A stretch of 64,000 nt of DNA from Nocardia aurantiaca (GTDB taxonomy: Bacteria > Actinomycetota > Actinomycetes > Mycobacteriales > Mycobacteriaceae), in assembly GCF_009708175.1 (NCBI RefSeq), contig NZ_WMBB01000005.1:1-64000 (forward strand). The letters are read 5' to 3'. Position 1 is the stretch's first letter. Every line of letters begins with the position of its first letter. The translations under genes were made by a program, and so were the position numbers. The notes beneath the pieces are model-generated. The model was given only the letters and a program-made list of their open reading frames with translations, searched no databases and was not told the origin of the DNA. Positions 9,474 through 20,589 of the stretch are shown piece by piece.

Positions 9474-9950
9474 TCAACGCGTACCCCACTTGTAGGTCTG
9501 TTTGCGGAGCTTGAGGTAGACCATGATCTCGGCGTGACGGACGCCCGCCAGCGCGCGGATGCGGTTGGACACCAGATCGAGCAGGGCCTCGTCGTCGGGG
9601 CAGACCGCCTCGCAGAGGATGTCGTAGCGCCCCGCGCAGATGACCACATAATTGATCTCCTCGATGGCGGCGAGGGTGTCGGCCACCGGCTGCGCTGGGC
9701 CGTCCACGGTGATCGCGATCATGGCCTGCCGGAACAGCCCGACCTGGAGGGGATCGGTGACCGCCACGATCTGGATGACCCCGGCGTCGGCCAGCTTCTG
9801 CACTCGCTGCCGCACCGCTGCCTCGGAGAGGCCCACGACCTTGCCGATCGACGCGTAGGCCCGCCGCCCGTCCTCCTGAAGCTCGGCGATGATCCGCTTG
9901 GAGATGTCGTCGAGGTGTGGGGCTCCCCGGCCGGAGGTCTGGTCGGTCAC
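9474..9950 (-). CDS. Lrp/AsnC family transcriptional regulator
   Basis: 158 residues. The N-terminal AsnC-type winged helix is clear (LDDISKRIIAELQEDGRRAY, then IGKVVGLSEAAVRQRVQKLA), followed by the RAM ligand domain (QAMIAITVDG..., YVVICAGRYDILCEAVCPDD...). Proteins of this family sense amino acids or related amines. It is divergent from the metallophosphoesterase at 10035 and lies near the amine catabolic genes at 11.1-15.9 kb, which it might control; this is inference from proximity. Confidence 0.9.
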   Translation of the reverse strand: MTDQTSGRGAPHLDDISKRIIAELQEDGRRAYASIGKVVGLSEAAVRQRVQKLADAGVIQIVAVTDPLQVGLFRQAMIAITVDGPAQPVADTLAAIEEINYVVICAGRYDILCEAVCPDDEALLDLVSNRIRALAGVRHAEIMVYLKLRKQTYKWGTR

Positions 9951-10034
9951 GTGTGATCATCCTTCCCGAGGGGCACGGTACGTTGGAGAGCACGCCTTCT
10001 CCGGCGGCTTTCGGTCCGACAAGGATGATCCCCC

Positions 10035-11177
10035 GTGAAGTACCTTCCCCGCGCGGTTCTGTTCCTGGCTGTACCCGCGCTGCTGTTCCTGCTCCCGTGG
10101 TGGCTGTTGGTGTACACGACCCTGTCCGGGCCGTGGTTCTGGCTCGGCACCGCGGTCGTCCTGCTCGCCTACTTGGCGCTGCCCGCCGGCATGCTGCTCG
10201 GGCACGGTCCCCGGCAGTCGGATATCGCGTCCATGGTGGGCGACACATTGCTGGGTGTGGTGTGGGTGGTGTTCACCTGGTCGGTGATCGGCGCGGTGGT
10301 GCGAGCGATGCTGGCGGCGGCGGGTGTGGACGATCCGGCGCGCTCGCGCGTGGTGGCCGCCGGTGTGCTCGCGGTGTCGGTCGCCCTGTGCGGGTGGGCG
10401 ATCTACCAGGCGCGCCGAGTGCCGCGGGTGCGTACGGTCGAGGTGAACATTCCCGGGCTCGGTGCGGGCCTGGACGGGTTCCGGCTGGCGGTCGTCACCG
10501 ACACCCACTTCGCGGCGCTGGATCGGCTGCGCTGGTCGGAGCGGGTGGTGGACGAGGTCAATGCGCTGCGGCCCGATATCGCCTGTCACGCCGGTGATCT
10601 CGCCGATGGGTCGGTCGCGAAGCGCAAGGCGCAGGTGGATCCGCTGGGCAAGGTCGAGTCCGAGTTCGGCCGGTTCTACATCACGGGCAATCACGAGTAC
10701 TTCGGTGACGCCCCGGGCTGGATCGAGCACATGGCCGGGCTGGGCTGGCGGCCGATGCGCAATGAGCACGAGGTCATCACCCGCAATGGCGACAGTCTCG
10801 TGCTCGCGGGCATCGACGATCCCACCGGGCGCGGTCTGCCCGGCCACGGGCCCGATATCACCGCGGCCCTGGCCGGGGCGGATCCGGCGCTTCCGGTGAT
10901 CCTGCTGGCCCATCAGCCCAGGCAGGTCGCCGATGCCGTGGCCGCCGGTGTGGCCCTGCAGATCTCGGGCCACACCCACGGCGGCCAGATCTGGCCGTTC
11001 CACTATCTGGTCCGCCTGGAGCAGCCGGTGGTGGCCGGGCTCAGCCGCCACGGCGAGCGCACCCAGCTCTACACCAGCCGCGGCACCGGCTTCTGGGGTC
11101 CGCAGCTGCGGCTGTTCGCGCCCAGCGAGATCACGCTGCTGGTCCTGCGTCAGGAGTCGAAGCCCAATCCGGTGTAG
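10035..11177 (+). CDS. Membrane-anchored metallophosphoesterase (YkuE-like)
   Basis: 380 residues from GTG 10035, with AAGGAT upstream. The N-terminal 130 residues contain about four hydrophobic helices. The calcineurin-like domain follows: VVTDTHFAALD (D-x-H), HAGDLADG (GD), YITGNHEYF (GNHE), LAHQP and SGHTHGGQIWP (GHTHGG). All metal ligands of the family are present, so it should be an active phosphatase or phosphodiesterase, possibly acting on lipid or cell-envelope substrates at the outer membrane face. It overlaps the convergent FAD oxidase gene by 28 bases at the 3' ends. Confidence 0.88.
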   Translation: MKYLPRAVLFLAVPALLFLLPWWLLVYTTLSGPWFWLGTAVVLLAYLALPAGMLLGHGPRQSDIASMVGDTLLGVVWVVFTWSVIGAVVRAMLAAAGVDDPARSRVVAAGVLAVSVALCGWAIYQARRVPRVRTVEVNIPGLGAGLDGFRLAVVTDTHFAALDRLRWSERVVDEVNALRPDIACHAGDLADGSVAKRKAQVDPLGKVESEFGRFYITGNHEYFGDAPGWIEHMAGLGWRPMRNEHEVITRNGDSLVLAGIDDPTGRGLPGHGPDITAALAGADPALPVILLAHQPRQVADAVAAGVALQISGHTHGGQIWPFHYLVRLEQPVVAGLSRHGERTQLYTSRGTGFWGPQLRLFAPSEITLLVLRQESKPNPV

Positions 11178-12565
11178 TCGAGGGTCTTCAGCCACAGGTT
11201 GCGGCGGCCCTGGTGGGCGTCGGCGCGGGCCAGGGACCAGCGGGTGAGGTGAATTCCCGCCGAGCGCAACGGTTCCGGCGGCAGCGGTAGGGGCCGGGAG
11301 CGGACCAGGCGCAGGCGGGTGCGCTCGGTGTCCAGGCCCCACAGCCGGTCGAGCATGACCTCCGCGCCGAAGCGGGTCGCGCCGACGCCCAGCCCGGTGT
11401 ATCCGGCCGCGTACACCAGCCGGCCCTTGTGGGCAGAGCCGAAGAAGGCGCAGAAACGGCCGCAGGTGTCGATGACCCCGCCCCAGCGATGGGTGAAGCG
11501 CAGACCGTCGAGCTGCGGGAAGGTCTGGAAGAAGTGCTGGGCCAGGGTTTCGAAGGTGGCCTCGTTGTATTCCAGGGTCGGGGCGATGCGATTGCCGAAG
11601 TGGTAGATCGCGTCGTAGCCGCCGAAGAGTATGCGATTGTCGCTGGTCAGGCGGTAGTAGTGGAACCGGTAGGAGGCGTCGGCCAGTCCCATGCGGGCGC
11701 CCCAGCCGATGCTGTCGAGCTGTTCGGCGGTGAGCGGTTCGGTCATGAGCGCGTAGTCGTAGACCGGCACCACGTGGCGGGACACCTTGGGCAGCGGGCC
11801 CGCGAAAGCGCTGGTGCACAAGGCGACTCGTGGCGCGCACACCTCGCCGTGCGGGGTGTGCAGGGTCAGCGTGCCACCGGTCGATCTCGAAATGCGTTGC
11901 ACGGGAGTGCCTTCGAAGATGCGCACCCCGGAGTCCAGGCAGGCGCGCCGCAGGCCCCAGGCCAGCCGGGCCGGATCGAGCATGGCGACGCCGTCGCGGT
12001 CCCACCAGCCGCCGAGGTAGGTGGGGGAGTGCACCATGCCCCGCACCTGCCCGGTATCGAGCAATTCGGTGCGGTAGCCGAGGGATTCGGCGGCATCGTG
12101 GCTCTCGCGCAGCCACGCCAGCTCGTGGGGCGCGGTGGCCACTTCCATTTCACCGGTGCGCTCGAAGTCGCAGTCGATGCCGTAGTGGAGGATGGCCTTC
12201 TCGATGTCGTCGAGGTTGGACCGGCCGAGCCGTTCCAGCTCGTCGATCTCATCCGGAAAGCGCTCGATGCCATTGGACAGGCCGTGGGTGAGGCTAGCGG
12301 AGCAGAAGCCGCCATTTCGCCCGGAGGCCGCGTGCCCGCAGAGGCCGGATTCCACCAACGCCACGTCGATGCCGGGATTGCGTTCCTTGGCCAGCAGGGC
12401 GGTCCAGAGCCCGCTGTAGCCGCCGCCGATGACGGCCAGGTCGGCGTCGGCGGCGGTGGTGAGGGGGTCGGTGGGGGTCGGCCGCTCGGGCCGGTCGGTC
12501 CAGTACGGCGTCGGCGCTGCGTCCACGAGTGCCGACGCCCACGGTTTGCTTCCCTTGGCCGACAT
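11150..12565 (-). CDS. FAD-dependent amine oxidoreductase (DAO/PuuB-OrdL type)
   Basis: 471 residues, start ATG 12565 with GAAGGAG about 8 bases upstream. Rossmann motif LAVIGGGYSGLWTALLAKE near residue 44, then GLCGHAASGRNGGFCSASL, the conserved site of gamma-glutamylputrescine-oxidase-like enzymes. C-terminal FAD contact VYAAGYTGLGVGATRFGAEV. The family oxidises secondary or gamma-glutamylated amines to aldehydes with H2O2. With the aminotransferase and semialdehyde dehydrogenase upstream it suggests an amine-degradation pathway. Two terminator-like hairpins and a tiny gene separate it from the aminotransferase, so it may be transcribed separately. Confidence 0.85.
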   Translation of the reverse strand: MSAKGSKPWASALVDAAPTPYWTDRPERPTPTDPLTTAADADLAVIGGGYSGLWTALLAKERNPGIDVALVESGLCGHAASGRNGGFCSASLTHGLSNGIERFPDEIDELERLGRSNLDDIEKAILHYGIDCDFERTGEMEVATAPHELAWLRESHDAAESLGYRTELLDTGQVRGMVHSPTYLGGWWDRDGVAMLDPARLAWGLRRACLDSGVRIFEGTPVQRISRSTGGTLTLHTPHGEVCAPRVALCTSAFAGPLPKVSRHVVPVYDYALMTEPLTAEQLDSIGWGARMGLADASYRFHYYRLTSDNRILFGGYDAIYHFGNRIAPTLEYNEATFETLAQHFFQTFPQLDGLRFTHRWGGVIDTCGRFCAFFGSAHKGRLVYAAGYTGLGVGATRFGAEVMLDRLWGLDTERTRLRLVRSRPLPLPPEPLRSAGIHLTRWSLARADAHQGRRNLWLKTLDYTGLGFDS

Positions 12566-12673
12566 GGCCGATCAACTCCTTCTCTCCTGCCGGGAGGTCC
12601 GGCCTCCCGGCCCAACGACGGGTGTGTTGGCCTGTGTGCAGATATGCGTGAACCCGGTCCGGGTATGACGAGA

Positions 12674-12710
12674 ACCCGCCGGTCGATCCAGGCATGGATG
12701 ACCGGCGGGT
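12674..12710. terminator. Hairpin downstream of the tiny gene at 12721
   Basis: Arms ACCCGCCGGTC (12674-12684) and GACCGGCGGGT (12700-12710), extended inside by ATCC/GGAT. It lies 11 bases past the stop of the small leftward reading frame and upstream of the FAD oxidase gene, so it should end the small transcript or attenuate read-through into the oxidase gene. Confidence 0.6.
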
Positions 12711-12720
12711 GCGGTGAGAA

Positions 12721-12843
12721 TCAGCTGGTGGCGGCGCGATCGTCGCAGCGGCGGCGCATGCGCAGCTGCCCGGCGATGTTCATGGCTGCGGCCTGCAGCC
12801 TCGGGTCCAACCCGGCGGAGCGGGTTTCCACGGTCACCACCAC
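12721..12843 (-). CDS. Candidate tiny protein of 40 residues between two terminators
   Basis: The reading frame starts at three consecutive GTG codons (12843, 12840, 12837) and ends at TGA 12721. The product, VVVTVETRSAGLDPRLQAAA followed by MNIAGQLRMRRRCDDRAATS, is hydrophilic and arginine-rich in its second half. A TATCTT hexamer two bases before the first GTG fits a leaderless promoter. Strong hairpins flank it on both sides (12674-12710 and 12895-12922), so this 190-base interval looks like its own transcription unit. It could also be a small RNA. No family was recognised. Confidence 0.35.
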   Translation of the reverse strand: MVVTVETRSAGLDPRLQAAAMNIAGQLRMRRRCDDRAATS

Positions 12844-12894
12844 GAAAGATAGTCAGAATTCGACGTGTGTGGATCGAGGATAACCCACGACAGC

Positions 12895-12922
12895 GCGGGC
12901 GGGCTCCGAAGAGCCCGCCCGC
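12895..12922. terminator. Terminator of the aminotransferase/dehydrogenase operon
   Basis: Perfect 12-base arms GCGGGCGGGCTC (12895-12906) and GAGCCCGCCCGC (12911-12922) around a CGAA loop, 63 bases past the stop of the leftward aminotransferase gene. Confidence 0.8.
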
Positions 12923-12985
12923 GGGGTGTCGCCGGTGCGGTCCTAACTCAGCGTTTGCTCGAATGCCGAAGTGGCCGTCCCCGAT

Positions 12986-14350
12986 TCACACGGTGTGGCC
13001 GTCGGCGACGGTGAGCGCCTGATCCAGAATGGCGAGTCCCTCCTTGGCCTCGGCCTCGGTGATGGTGCAGGGCGGGACCACGTGCAGGCGGTTGAAGTTC
13101 ACGAACAGCAGCAGTCCGGCGGCCTTGGCGGCGGCGACGGTCTCGGTCATGGCCGGGCTGGTGCCGCCGTAGGGGGCGAGGGGTTCGCGGGTGGCGCGGT
13201 CGCGGACCAGTTCCACGGCCCAGAACACGCCCAGGCCACGGACCTCGCCGACGCTCGGATGCCGATCGGCCAGCTCCCGCAGGCCGGGGCCGAGGACGCG
13301 CTCGCCCATATCGGCCGCGTTCTCGACGATGCCCTCCTCGCGCATCGCGTTGATGGTCGCGACGGCCGCGGCCGTGGCCAGCGGATGCCCCGAGTAGGTG
13401 AGCCCGCCCGGGTAGGCGCGATCGTCGAAGGTGGCCGCGATGTGCGGTGCGATGGCGACGCCACCCAGCGGCACATACCCGGAGTTGACGCCCTTGGCGA
13501 AGGTGAGCAGATCCGGCGCCACCTCGAAATGGTCGATGGCGAACCATTTCCCGGTCCGGCCGAAGCCCGCCATCACCTCGTCGGCGATCATCACGATGTC
13601 GTACTTGTCGCACAGCGCGCGCACGCCTGCCAGGTAACCGGGCGGCGGCACCATGATTCCGGCCGTGCCCGGCACCGATTCGAGGATGATGGCCGCGATG
13701 GTGCTCGGTCCCTCGAACGCGATGGTCTGCTCCAGGTGCTGCAGCGCGCGTTCGGTCTCCTCGACTTCGGTCGTGGCGTGGAACTGCGAGCGGTACAGGA
13801 ACGGCCCGAAGAAGTGCACGACCCCGGCATTGCCGTGGTCGTTGGGCCAGCGCCGTGGGTCGCCGGTGAGGTTGACCGCGGTCTCGGTGCCGCCGTGATA
13901 CGACCGGTAGCGCGCGAGCACCTTGTAGCGCCCGGTGTGCAGCCGGGCCATGCGCACCGCGTGCTCGACCGCGTCCGCGCCGCCGTTGGTGAAGAAGATC
14001 CGGTTCAGCTCACCGGGAGTGTGCTCGGCGATGAGCCGTGCCGCCTCGGAGCGGGCGTCGTTCACATATCCCGGGCTGACGGTGCACAGGGTGGCCGCCT
14101 GCTCCTGGATGGCGGCCACCACCTTCGGATGCTGGTGTCCGATATTGGTGTTCACCATCTGCGAGGAGAAGTCCAGCAGCCGGTTGCCGTCGCCGTCCCA
14201 CACGTGGCAACCCTGGGCGGCGGTGATGACCATGGGGTGCAGGGACTTCTGGGCGGACCAGGAGTGGAAGACGTGCTTGCGATCCAATTCGTAGGCGCGC
14301 GCGGCCCGCTCGCGCGCCGCCTCCGGGGTCAGGCCATTGGGCAGGGTCAT
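12986..14350 (-). CDS. Class-III PLP aminotransferase (beta-alanine/GABA or diamine type)
   Basis: 454 residues. Class-III fold motifs: GCHVWDGDGNRLLDFSSQMV at the N-terminus, FFTNGGADAVEHAVRMARLH (phosphate-binding glycine region), ARYRSYHGGTETAVNLTGDP, MIADEVMAGFGRTG (Asp to the pyridine N), and FAKGVNSGYVPLGGV with the PLP lysine. The family moves omega-amino groups to pyruvate or 2-oxoglutarate. It starts 12 bases after the stop of the upstream mmsA-like gene, so both are in one operon. The pairing suggests conversion of an omega-amino acid such as beta-alanine to a semialdehyde, then to an acyl-CoA. Confidence 0.88.
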   Translation of the reverse strand: MTLPNGLTPEAARERAARAYELDRKHVFHSWSAQKSLHPMVITAAQGCHVWDGDGNRLLDFSSQMVNTNIGHQHPKVVAAIQEQAATLCTVSPGYVNDARSEAARLIAEHTPGELNRIFFTNGGADAVEHAVRMARLHTGRYKVLARYRSYHGGTETAVNLTGDPRRWPNDHGNAGVVHFFGPFLYRSQFHATTEVEETERALQHLEQTIAFEGPSTIAAIILESVPGTAGIMVPPPGYLAGVRALCDKYDIVMIADEVMAGFGRTGKWFAIDHFEVAPDLLTFAKGVNSGYVPLGGVAIAPHIAATFDDRAYPGGLTYSGHPLATAAAVATINAMREEGIVENAADMGERVLGPGLRELADRHPSVGEVRGLGVFWAVELVRDRATREPLAPYGGTSPAMTETVAAAKAAGLLLFVNFNRLHVVPPCTITEAEAKEGLAILDQALTVADGHTV

Positions 14351-14362
14351 CGCGGTATCCGT

Positions 14363-15853
<1,491 letters not shown>

Positions 15854-15978
15854 GTCTCCTCGATTCCGTGATGCCGCCGGTCCCGCCGCGGATCGTCCGC
15901 CCCTACTCTGCGGCATTACCCGCCGGTTGATGCCCGACGTTATGTATGCGGTTTCGAACTTCGTATTACGATTCGTCG

Positions 15979-17580
15979 ATGCTCCTCTCCGTGGGTGACG
16001 TGCTGGCCATGCCGGTCGTGCGGGCCGGGCACCCGGTGGTCGTGGGCGGCGGCTCCCTGGATCGGCCGGTGCGGTGGGTGCACGTGAGCGAACTGCCGGA
16101 TGTGGCGAAACTACTGGTGGGCCGGGAACTGATTCTCACCACCGGACAGGCGCTGGCCGGTAGCGACACGGCCACTGTCGACTATCTGGAAGCGTTGGCC
16201 GCGGCCGGGGTGTCGGGGCTGGTCGTCGAATTGGGCACCTACGTGCGGGAATTGCCGCCGGTGGTGGCCGCGACCGCGGACCGGGTTGGTTTGCCGGTGG
16301 TGGCGCTGCACCGGGTGGTGCGGTTCGTGGAGATCACCGAGGCGGTGCACCGGGTGATCGTGGCCGATCAGTACGCGGAGCTGGAATTCGCGCGCACCGT
16401 GCACGAGACCTTCACCGACCTGAGCGTGCGGCGGGCGTCGCTGGCCGAGATCGTGAAGACCGCCGCCGGAATGCTGGACGCCTCCGTCGTGCTCGAGGAC
16501 CTTGCGCACCGCGTACTCGCGCTGACGGCGCGGCACACCGGCACCTCGGCCCTGCTCGAGCATTGGGAGGCCGCCTCCCGGCTGTTGCCCGACACCGACC
16601 CGGATGTCGTTCCGGTGGGCCCGCATACGCAGCGCTGGGGGCGGCTCATCCTGCGCTCGAGCCGGGTGCCGAATGCCCGGGCCCGCATGGTGCTCGAACG
16701 CGCCGCGCAGACGCTGACCCTGCACCGGATGATCGAGCGTGATCGCTTCGGCCTGCACCGGCAGGCGCAGACCGGTCTCGTCGACGACATGGTCAACGGC
16801 CGCCTCACCGACGAACGCGACGCGGTGGCGCTGGCGGCCACGCTCGGCCTGGCCCGCCGCGCGCGGTATGTCCCGCTGGCGGTGGAGGTCGCGGCGGAGG
16901 CCGAGTCGGATCCGGTGGCGCGGCAACGGCGTACGGCCGCCTTGCTGGACGCGGCGCTGCACGGGGTGGCGCTGGCCAAGGCGACAGCGCTGGCCGCTCC
17001 CGATCACGGCAATCGGGTCATCGTCGTGCTGGCCGTCTCGCGCGCCGGCGATCTGGACGCCGCGCTCTCGATGGTCTGCGCGGCCATACTCGCTGAGATC
17101 CGCCGCGTCGCGGGCGTGGAACGCGCCGTCATCGGCGTCGGCGGCGAATCGGACTCCCTCCTCGACACCGCCCGCGAGCTCACCCGGGCCGCGCACGTCG
17201 CGGAAGTCGCCCTCGCCCTGAATCCTTCGCCTCCGCGCCCGTTCTATCGCAGCGGCGATGTCCGCCTGCGTGGCCTGCTCTCCCTCATTCGCGACGAGCC
17301 CGGCGTCCAGCGCTTCGCCGAAACCGAGCTGAGCGCTCTGCTCCGCTACGACATCCGCAATGCCACCGACCTCACCCGCACGCTGCGCCAGTTCCTCGAT
17401 CTGGCCGGCAACAAAACCGAGCTCGCGAAGCGCCTCACCATCAGCCGCCCCACCCTCTACGACCGCCTCGCCCGCATCGAACGCATCCTCGACGTCGACC
17501 TCGACGACGGCGAAACCCGCACCTCCCTCCACACCGCCCTGCTGATCCGCGACCTGGTCGCTGCCCCCGAATCCCGCTGA
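15979..17580 (+). CDS. PucR family transcriptional regulator
   Basis: 533 residues from ATG 15979; the frame is open to an ATG at 15946, but PucR proteins begin at the LLSVGDVLAMPVVRAGHPVV segment. Domain order is that of the family: N-terminal PucR sensor domain (residues 1-120), a central CdaR/GGDEF-like region, and the C-terminal PucR helix-turn-helix (RYDIRNATDLTRTLRQFLDL, then NKTELAKRLTISRPTLYDRL). Members activate purine, amine or GABA catabolic genes. It shares a 125-base divergent promoter region with the mmsA-like gene, so it is the probable regulator of the amine cluster. Confidence 0.9.
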   Translation: MLLSVGDVLAMPVVRAGHPVVVGGGSLDRPVRWVHVSELPDVAKLLVGRELILTTGQALAGSDTATVDYLEALAAAGVSGLVVELGTYVRELPPVVAATADRVGLPVVALHRVVRFVEITEAVHRVIVADQYAELEFARTVHETFTDLSVRRASLAEIVKTAAGMLDASVVLEDLAHRVLALTARHTGTSALLEHWEAASRLLPDTDPDVVPVGPHTQRWGRLILRSSRVPNARARMVLERAAQTLTLHRMIERDRFGLHRQAQTGLVDDMVNGRLTDERDAVALAATLGLARRARYVPLAVEVAAEAESDPVARQRRTAALLDAALHGVALAKATALAAPDHGNRVIVVLAVSRAGDLDAALSMVCAAILAEIRRVAGVERAVIGVGGESDSLLDTARELTRAAHVAEVALALNPSPPRPFYRSGDVRLRGLLSLIRDEPGVQRFAETELSALLRYDIRNATDLTRTLRQFLDLAGNKTELAKRLTISRPTLYDRLARIERILDVDLDDGETRTSLHTALLIRDLVAAPESR

Positions 17581-17705
17581 CCGCGGCCCGCGCCGGATCC
17601 GCCGACGATAATGCGCGGATGCGGGCATCGGCCCGAGAAGCGCTGTGCACCAGTGCATTCCCGTAAGCGATGGACGAGCGGTGCGCTGTGCCGGAACATC
17701 AACCC

Positions 17706-17786
17706 GTCATCCCCGGCATGCCTGTGGCGGGGATCCTTACCGGCCTGCTCCGACGGGTGCCGGCCGACAGCGCGGGCCGGAATGAC
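17706..17786. repeat. Intergenic inverted-repeat element (GTCATCCCCGGC ... GCCGGAATGAC)
   Basis: The outer arms GTCATCCCCGGC and GCCGGAATGAC are nearly complementary and enclose GGGATCC and CCGGCCGACAGCG. A related copy (GGGATCC ... CCGGCCGACAACG, GCCGGAATGAC) occurs at about 31618-31690. It looks like a small palindromic repeat family of the genome. Confidence 0.45.
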
Positions 17787-17842
17787 CGAGACGGCTCATG
17801 TCCATGCGATGGGGATGAGTCTGGTCCGGGCATACTGGCCGC

Positions 17843-19627
17843 GTGGAGTTCGGGATCGTGGGTCCGATCGAGGCGCGGCGGGCCGATGGGAGCCCGTTTC
17901 CGATCGGAGGTCCGCAGGTACGGGCCTTGCTGGCGGCGCTGGCGCTGGACGCGGGGCGCGTGGTAGGGCGGAAGCGGCTGATCGACGAGTTGTATGGGGA
18001 ACAGCCGCCTGGGGATGCGGGGCATGCGTTGCAGTCGCAGGTGTCACGGCTGCGGCGGGCGTTGCGGAATGGGGTGGGGGAGGGGGAACTCGTCCAATCC
18101 GGCGGGGCGGGGTATCGATTGGCGGTCGATCCGGAGGCGGTGGATGCGCTGCGGTTCGGGCGGCTGGCCGCACGGGGACGGAAGGCCGTGCAGGACAAGG
18201 ACTTCGGGGCGGCGATGACGCTGCTGGAGGAGGCGCTCGGGCTGTGGCGCGGTCCGGCGCTGGCCGATGTGCGGGACGCGCCGTTCGCCCAAGGCCGGGC
18301 CGCCCGCCTGACCGAGGCGCGACTGGCCGCCGAGGAGGATCGGGCCGAGGCCGCGCTGGCGGTCGGTGAGCCGCTGGCGGTGGTGGGTTACCTATCGGAA
18401 CTGGTTGCGGCACAACCGCTTCGGGAGCGTGCCCGTGCTCTGCTGATGCGCGGCCTGTACGCGGCGGGCCGCCAGGCCGAGGCGCTCGAATCCTTCGAGC
18501 AGGGGCGGCGGCTGCTCGCCGACGAGCTCGGGGCCGATCCCTCCGCCGAGCTCATGGACGCCCATCTGGCGATCCTGCGCGCGGATGTGGGTGCTGCGGT
18601 ATCGAATCGGCGGCTGCCGACGCCGCTCACGAGTTTCGTGGGCCGGGATGCCGAGCTCGCCCGGCTGGCGCCGTTGGTCGCCCGGGCCCGGCTGGTGACC
18701 CTGACCGGTCCGGGTGGCACCGGGAAGACGCGCCTGGCGCTGGCCGCGGGGAGCCGGGTGCGCGGTGAGGTCTGTTTCGTCGAAATGGCTCCGCTGGTGG
18801 ACGGCGTGCAGGCCGCGCAGGCGATCGCGAACGCGCTGGGTGGGCGCGATCTGTCGGCGCGTGCGGCCGGTGGCCCGCGCGATACCGAGTCGCGGCTGGT
18901 CGTGATGCTCGTCGATCGCCCGCTGCTGCTCATTCTCGACAATTGCGAACACGTCGTCCTCGACGTCGCCCGCCTCGCCCACCGGCTGCTGGTCGCCTGC
19001 CCCGGCCTGCGCATTCTCGCCACGAGCCGGGAGGCCCTGCGGGTCACGGGCGAAATGCTCTTCCCGGTCCCGCAATTGCCCACGGCTCCAACCGATTCGG
19101 CGCTGGCCGATCAGCTGGCGGCCCCGGCCGTGCGCCTGTTCGCCGAACGCGCCGCCGCGGTTTCGCTCCGGACGCGGGCACCATCGGCCTGGTCGCCCGC
19201 ATCTGCGCCCGCCTCGACGCGGCCCGGACCAGCTCGAGCACCTGGCCCGCCTCGCCGCCGACCACGACAACCTCCAATCCGCCCTGCGCTGGTCCGCCGC
19301 CGCCGACCCCGGTCTCGCTGCCCGCCTGATCGCCGCGCAAGCCTGGTACTGGTGGCTCACCGGCCGCTCCGGCGACGGCCCGGCCGTCGCCAATCTCCTG
19401 CTACCCGAACTGAATTCGGACCCGGAGGCTCACATGTCCCGCGCCGAGCGGCGGGTCGTTCTCGACGCCGAGCGGTACGCGGTGTGTGTGGCGGTGGCCG
19501 CGCGGGGACGTGATGGTCTCGTGGCCGAGCTGGAACGGGCGGCGGCGGGGGTTGCGGCTCTGGGACGTCCGATGCGGCGACCGCACCTGGTGTTTCTGCT
19601 CGCCATCGCGGGTGGGGTACTGCCGGC
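17843..19627 (+). pseudogene. Broken AfsR/SARP-type regulator (BTAD + NB-ARC)
   Basis: From GTG 17843 an intact N-terminus reads MEFGIVGPIEARRADGSPFP: the OmpR-like winged helix and BTAD domain (to about residue 245), then an AfsR-type ATPase with SFVGRDAELARL, P-loop TLTGPGGTGKTRLALAAG and LLLILDNCEHVVLD. At about 19160 the frame shifts after VRLFAERAAA: DAGTIGLVARICARLD is in another frame, and the expected following GLPLAIELAA segment is missing. A third frame resumes with QLEHLARLAADHDNLQSALR and runs to about 19620, where the C-terminus is lost at the junction with the next broken gene. Intact relatives regulate secondary metabolism. Pseudogene or local mis-assembly. Confidence 0.75.
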
Positions 19628-19628
19628 A

Positions 19629-20544
19629 TGCGCTCGCCCGGTGACGACGAGGTGTTGCGCGGGGATCTGGCGCGAATCCTGTTCGACGCCACCAAGAGCG
19701 GCGTCGACTACCGGTTCGGGGACTCCATCGCCGAGCTCATCGAGCACGCCGACGGCGTCGAGGTGCGCTTCCGTCACGCGGCTTCGCAGGTTTCGATCTG
19801 GTGATCGGCGCGGACGGCATGCATTCCACGGTGCGCCGCGACATCTTCGGCGCGGAAGAGCGGTTCGCCCGCCATACCGGCATGGCCGCCTGCGTCATCT
19901 CGGTGCCGAACTACCTGGACCTCGATCGCTGGGAGCTCATCCACGCCACGCCGGGCAAGGTCGTGCAGGTGTACAGCACCCACCGCTCGGTGGCCAAGGC
20001 GCAGTTCCTCTTTCCCGCTCCCGACCAGTTGCTCGACCGCGGGGACATCTCCGCACAGCAGCGGCTGGTCGCCGAGGTCTTCGCCGACGGCGGCTGGGAG
20101 GTGGCCAACCTGCTCGGCGCCATGCCGGAGTCGCCGGATTTCTATTTCGACACGGTGAGCCAGATCCACTTGGAGCAGTGGTCGTCCGGGCGCGTCGCGC
20201 TGATCGGCGATGCCGCCTACTGCCCGTCGCCGCTGTCCGGGCAGGGCACCAGCATGGCGCTGGTCGGCGCGTACGTGCTGGCCGGTGAACTGCGCGCCGC
20301 CGCGGGCGACCACCGCGTCGCCTTCGCCGCCTACCAGGAGCGCATGCGCGAGTACATCGACGAGAACCTGGCCCTGGGCTGGAACAACGCCACCCGGATG
20401 GTCGTCGGCGACGCCCGCGCGCTACGCCTGCAGATGACCATGATGCGCATGCTGCGCTGGATGCCGTGGAAGGGCCTGGCCCTGCGCTCGATCATGAAGC
20501 CGATCGAGAAGGCCGCCAATGCCATTCGACTCGAGCGGTACTGA
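19629..20544 (+). pseudogene. FAD-dependent monooxygenase lacking its N-terminus and frameshifted
   Basis: The homologous part begins at 19629 (GDDEVLRGDLARILFDATKS), which corresponds to about residue 90 of PHBH-fold monooxygenases; the first FAD-binding GxGxxG segment is absent. The frame breaks near 19788 (HAASQVSIW then stop) and resumes in the next frame as FDLVIGADGMHSTVRRDIF. The rest is normal to RLERY at 20544, including the second FAD motif GRVALIGDAAYCPSPLSGQG. The family hydroxylates aromatic or polyketide substrates. As written it cannot bind FAD normally. It abuts the equally damaged AfsR gene. Confidence 0.72.
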
Positions 20545-20589
20545 GGCGACTCCAGAGGTATCGCGGGCGACTCGAGAGGTACTGCGGGG
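20527..20589. repeat. Three imperfect 20-22 bp tandem units over the monooxygenase stop
   Basis: Units start at 20527, 20547 and 20568 and share CGACTC(G/C)AG(A/C)GGTA and a G-rich end. The first overlaps the last codons and stop of the monooxygenase frame. Confidence 0.5.

Noticed and set aside
9957..12116. A 719-codon open frame on the minus strand
   Set aside because: Shadow of the metallophosphoesterase and FAD oxidase genes in another frame; no domain signature.
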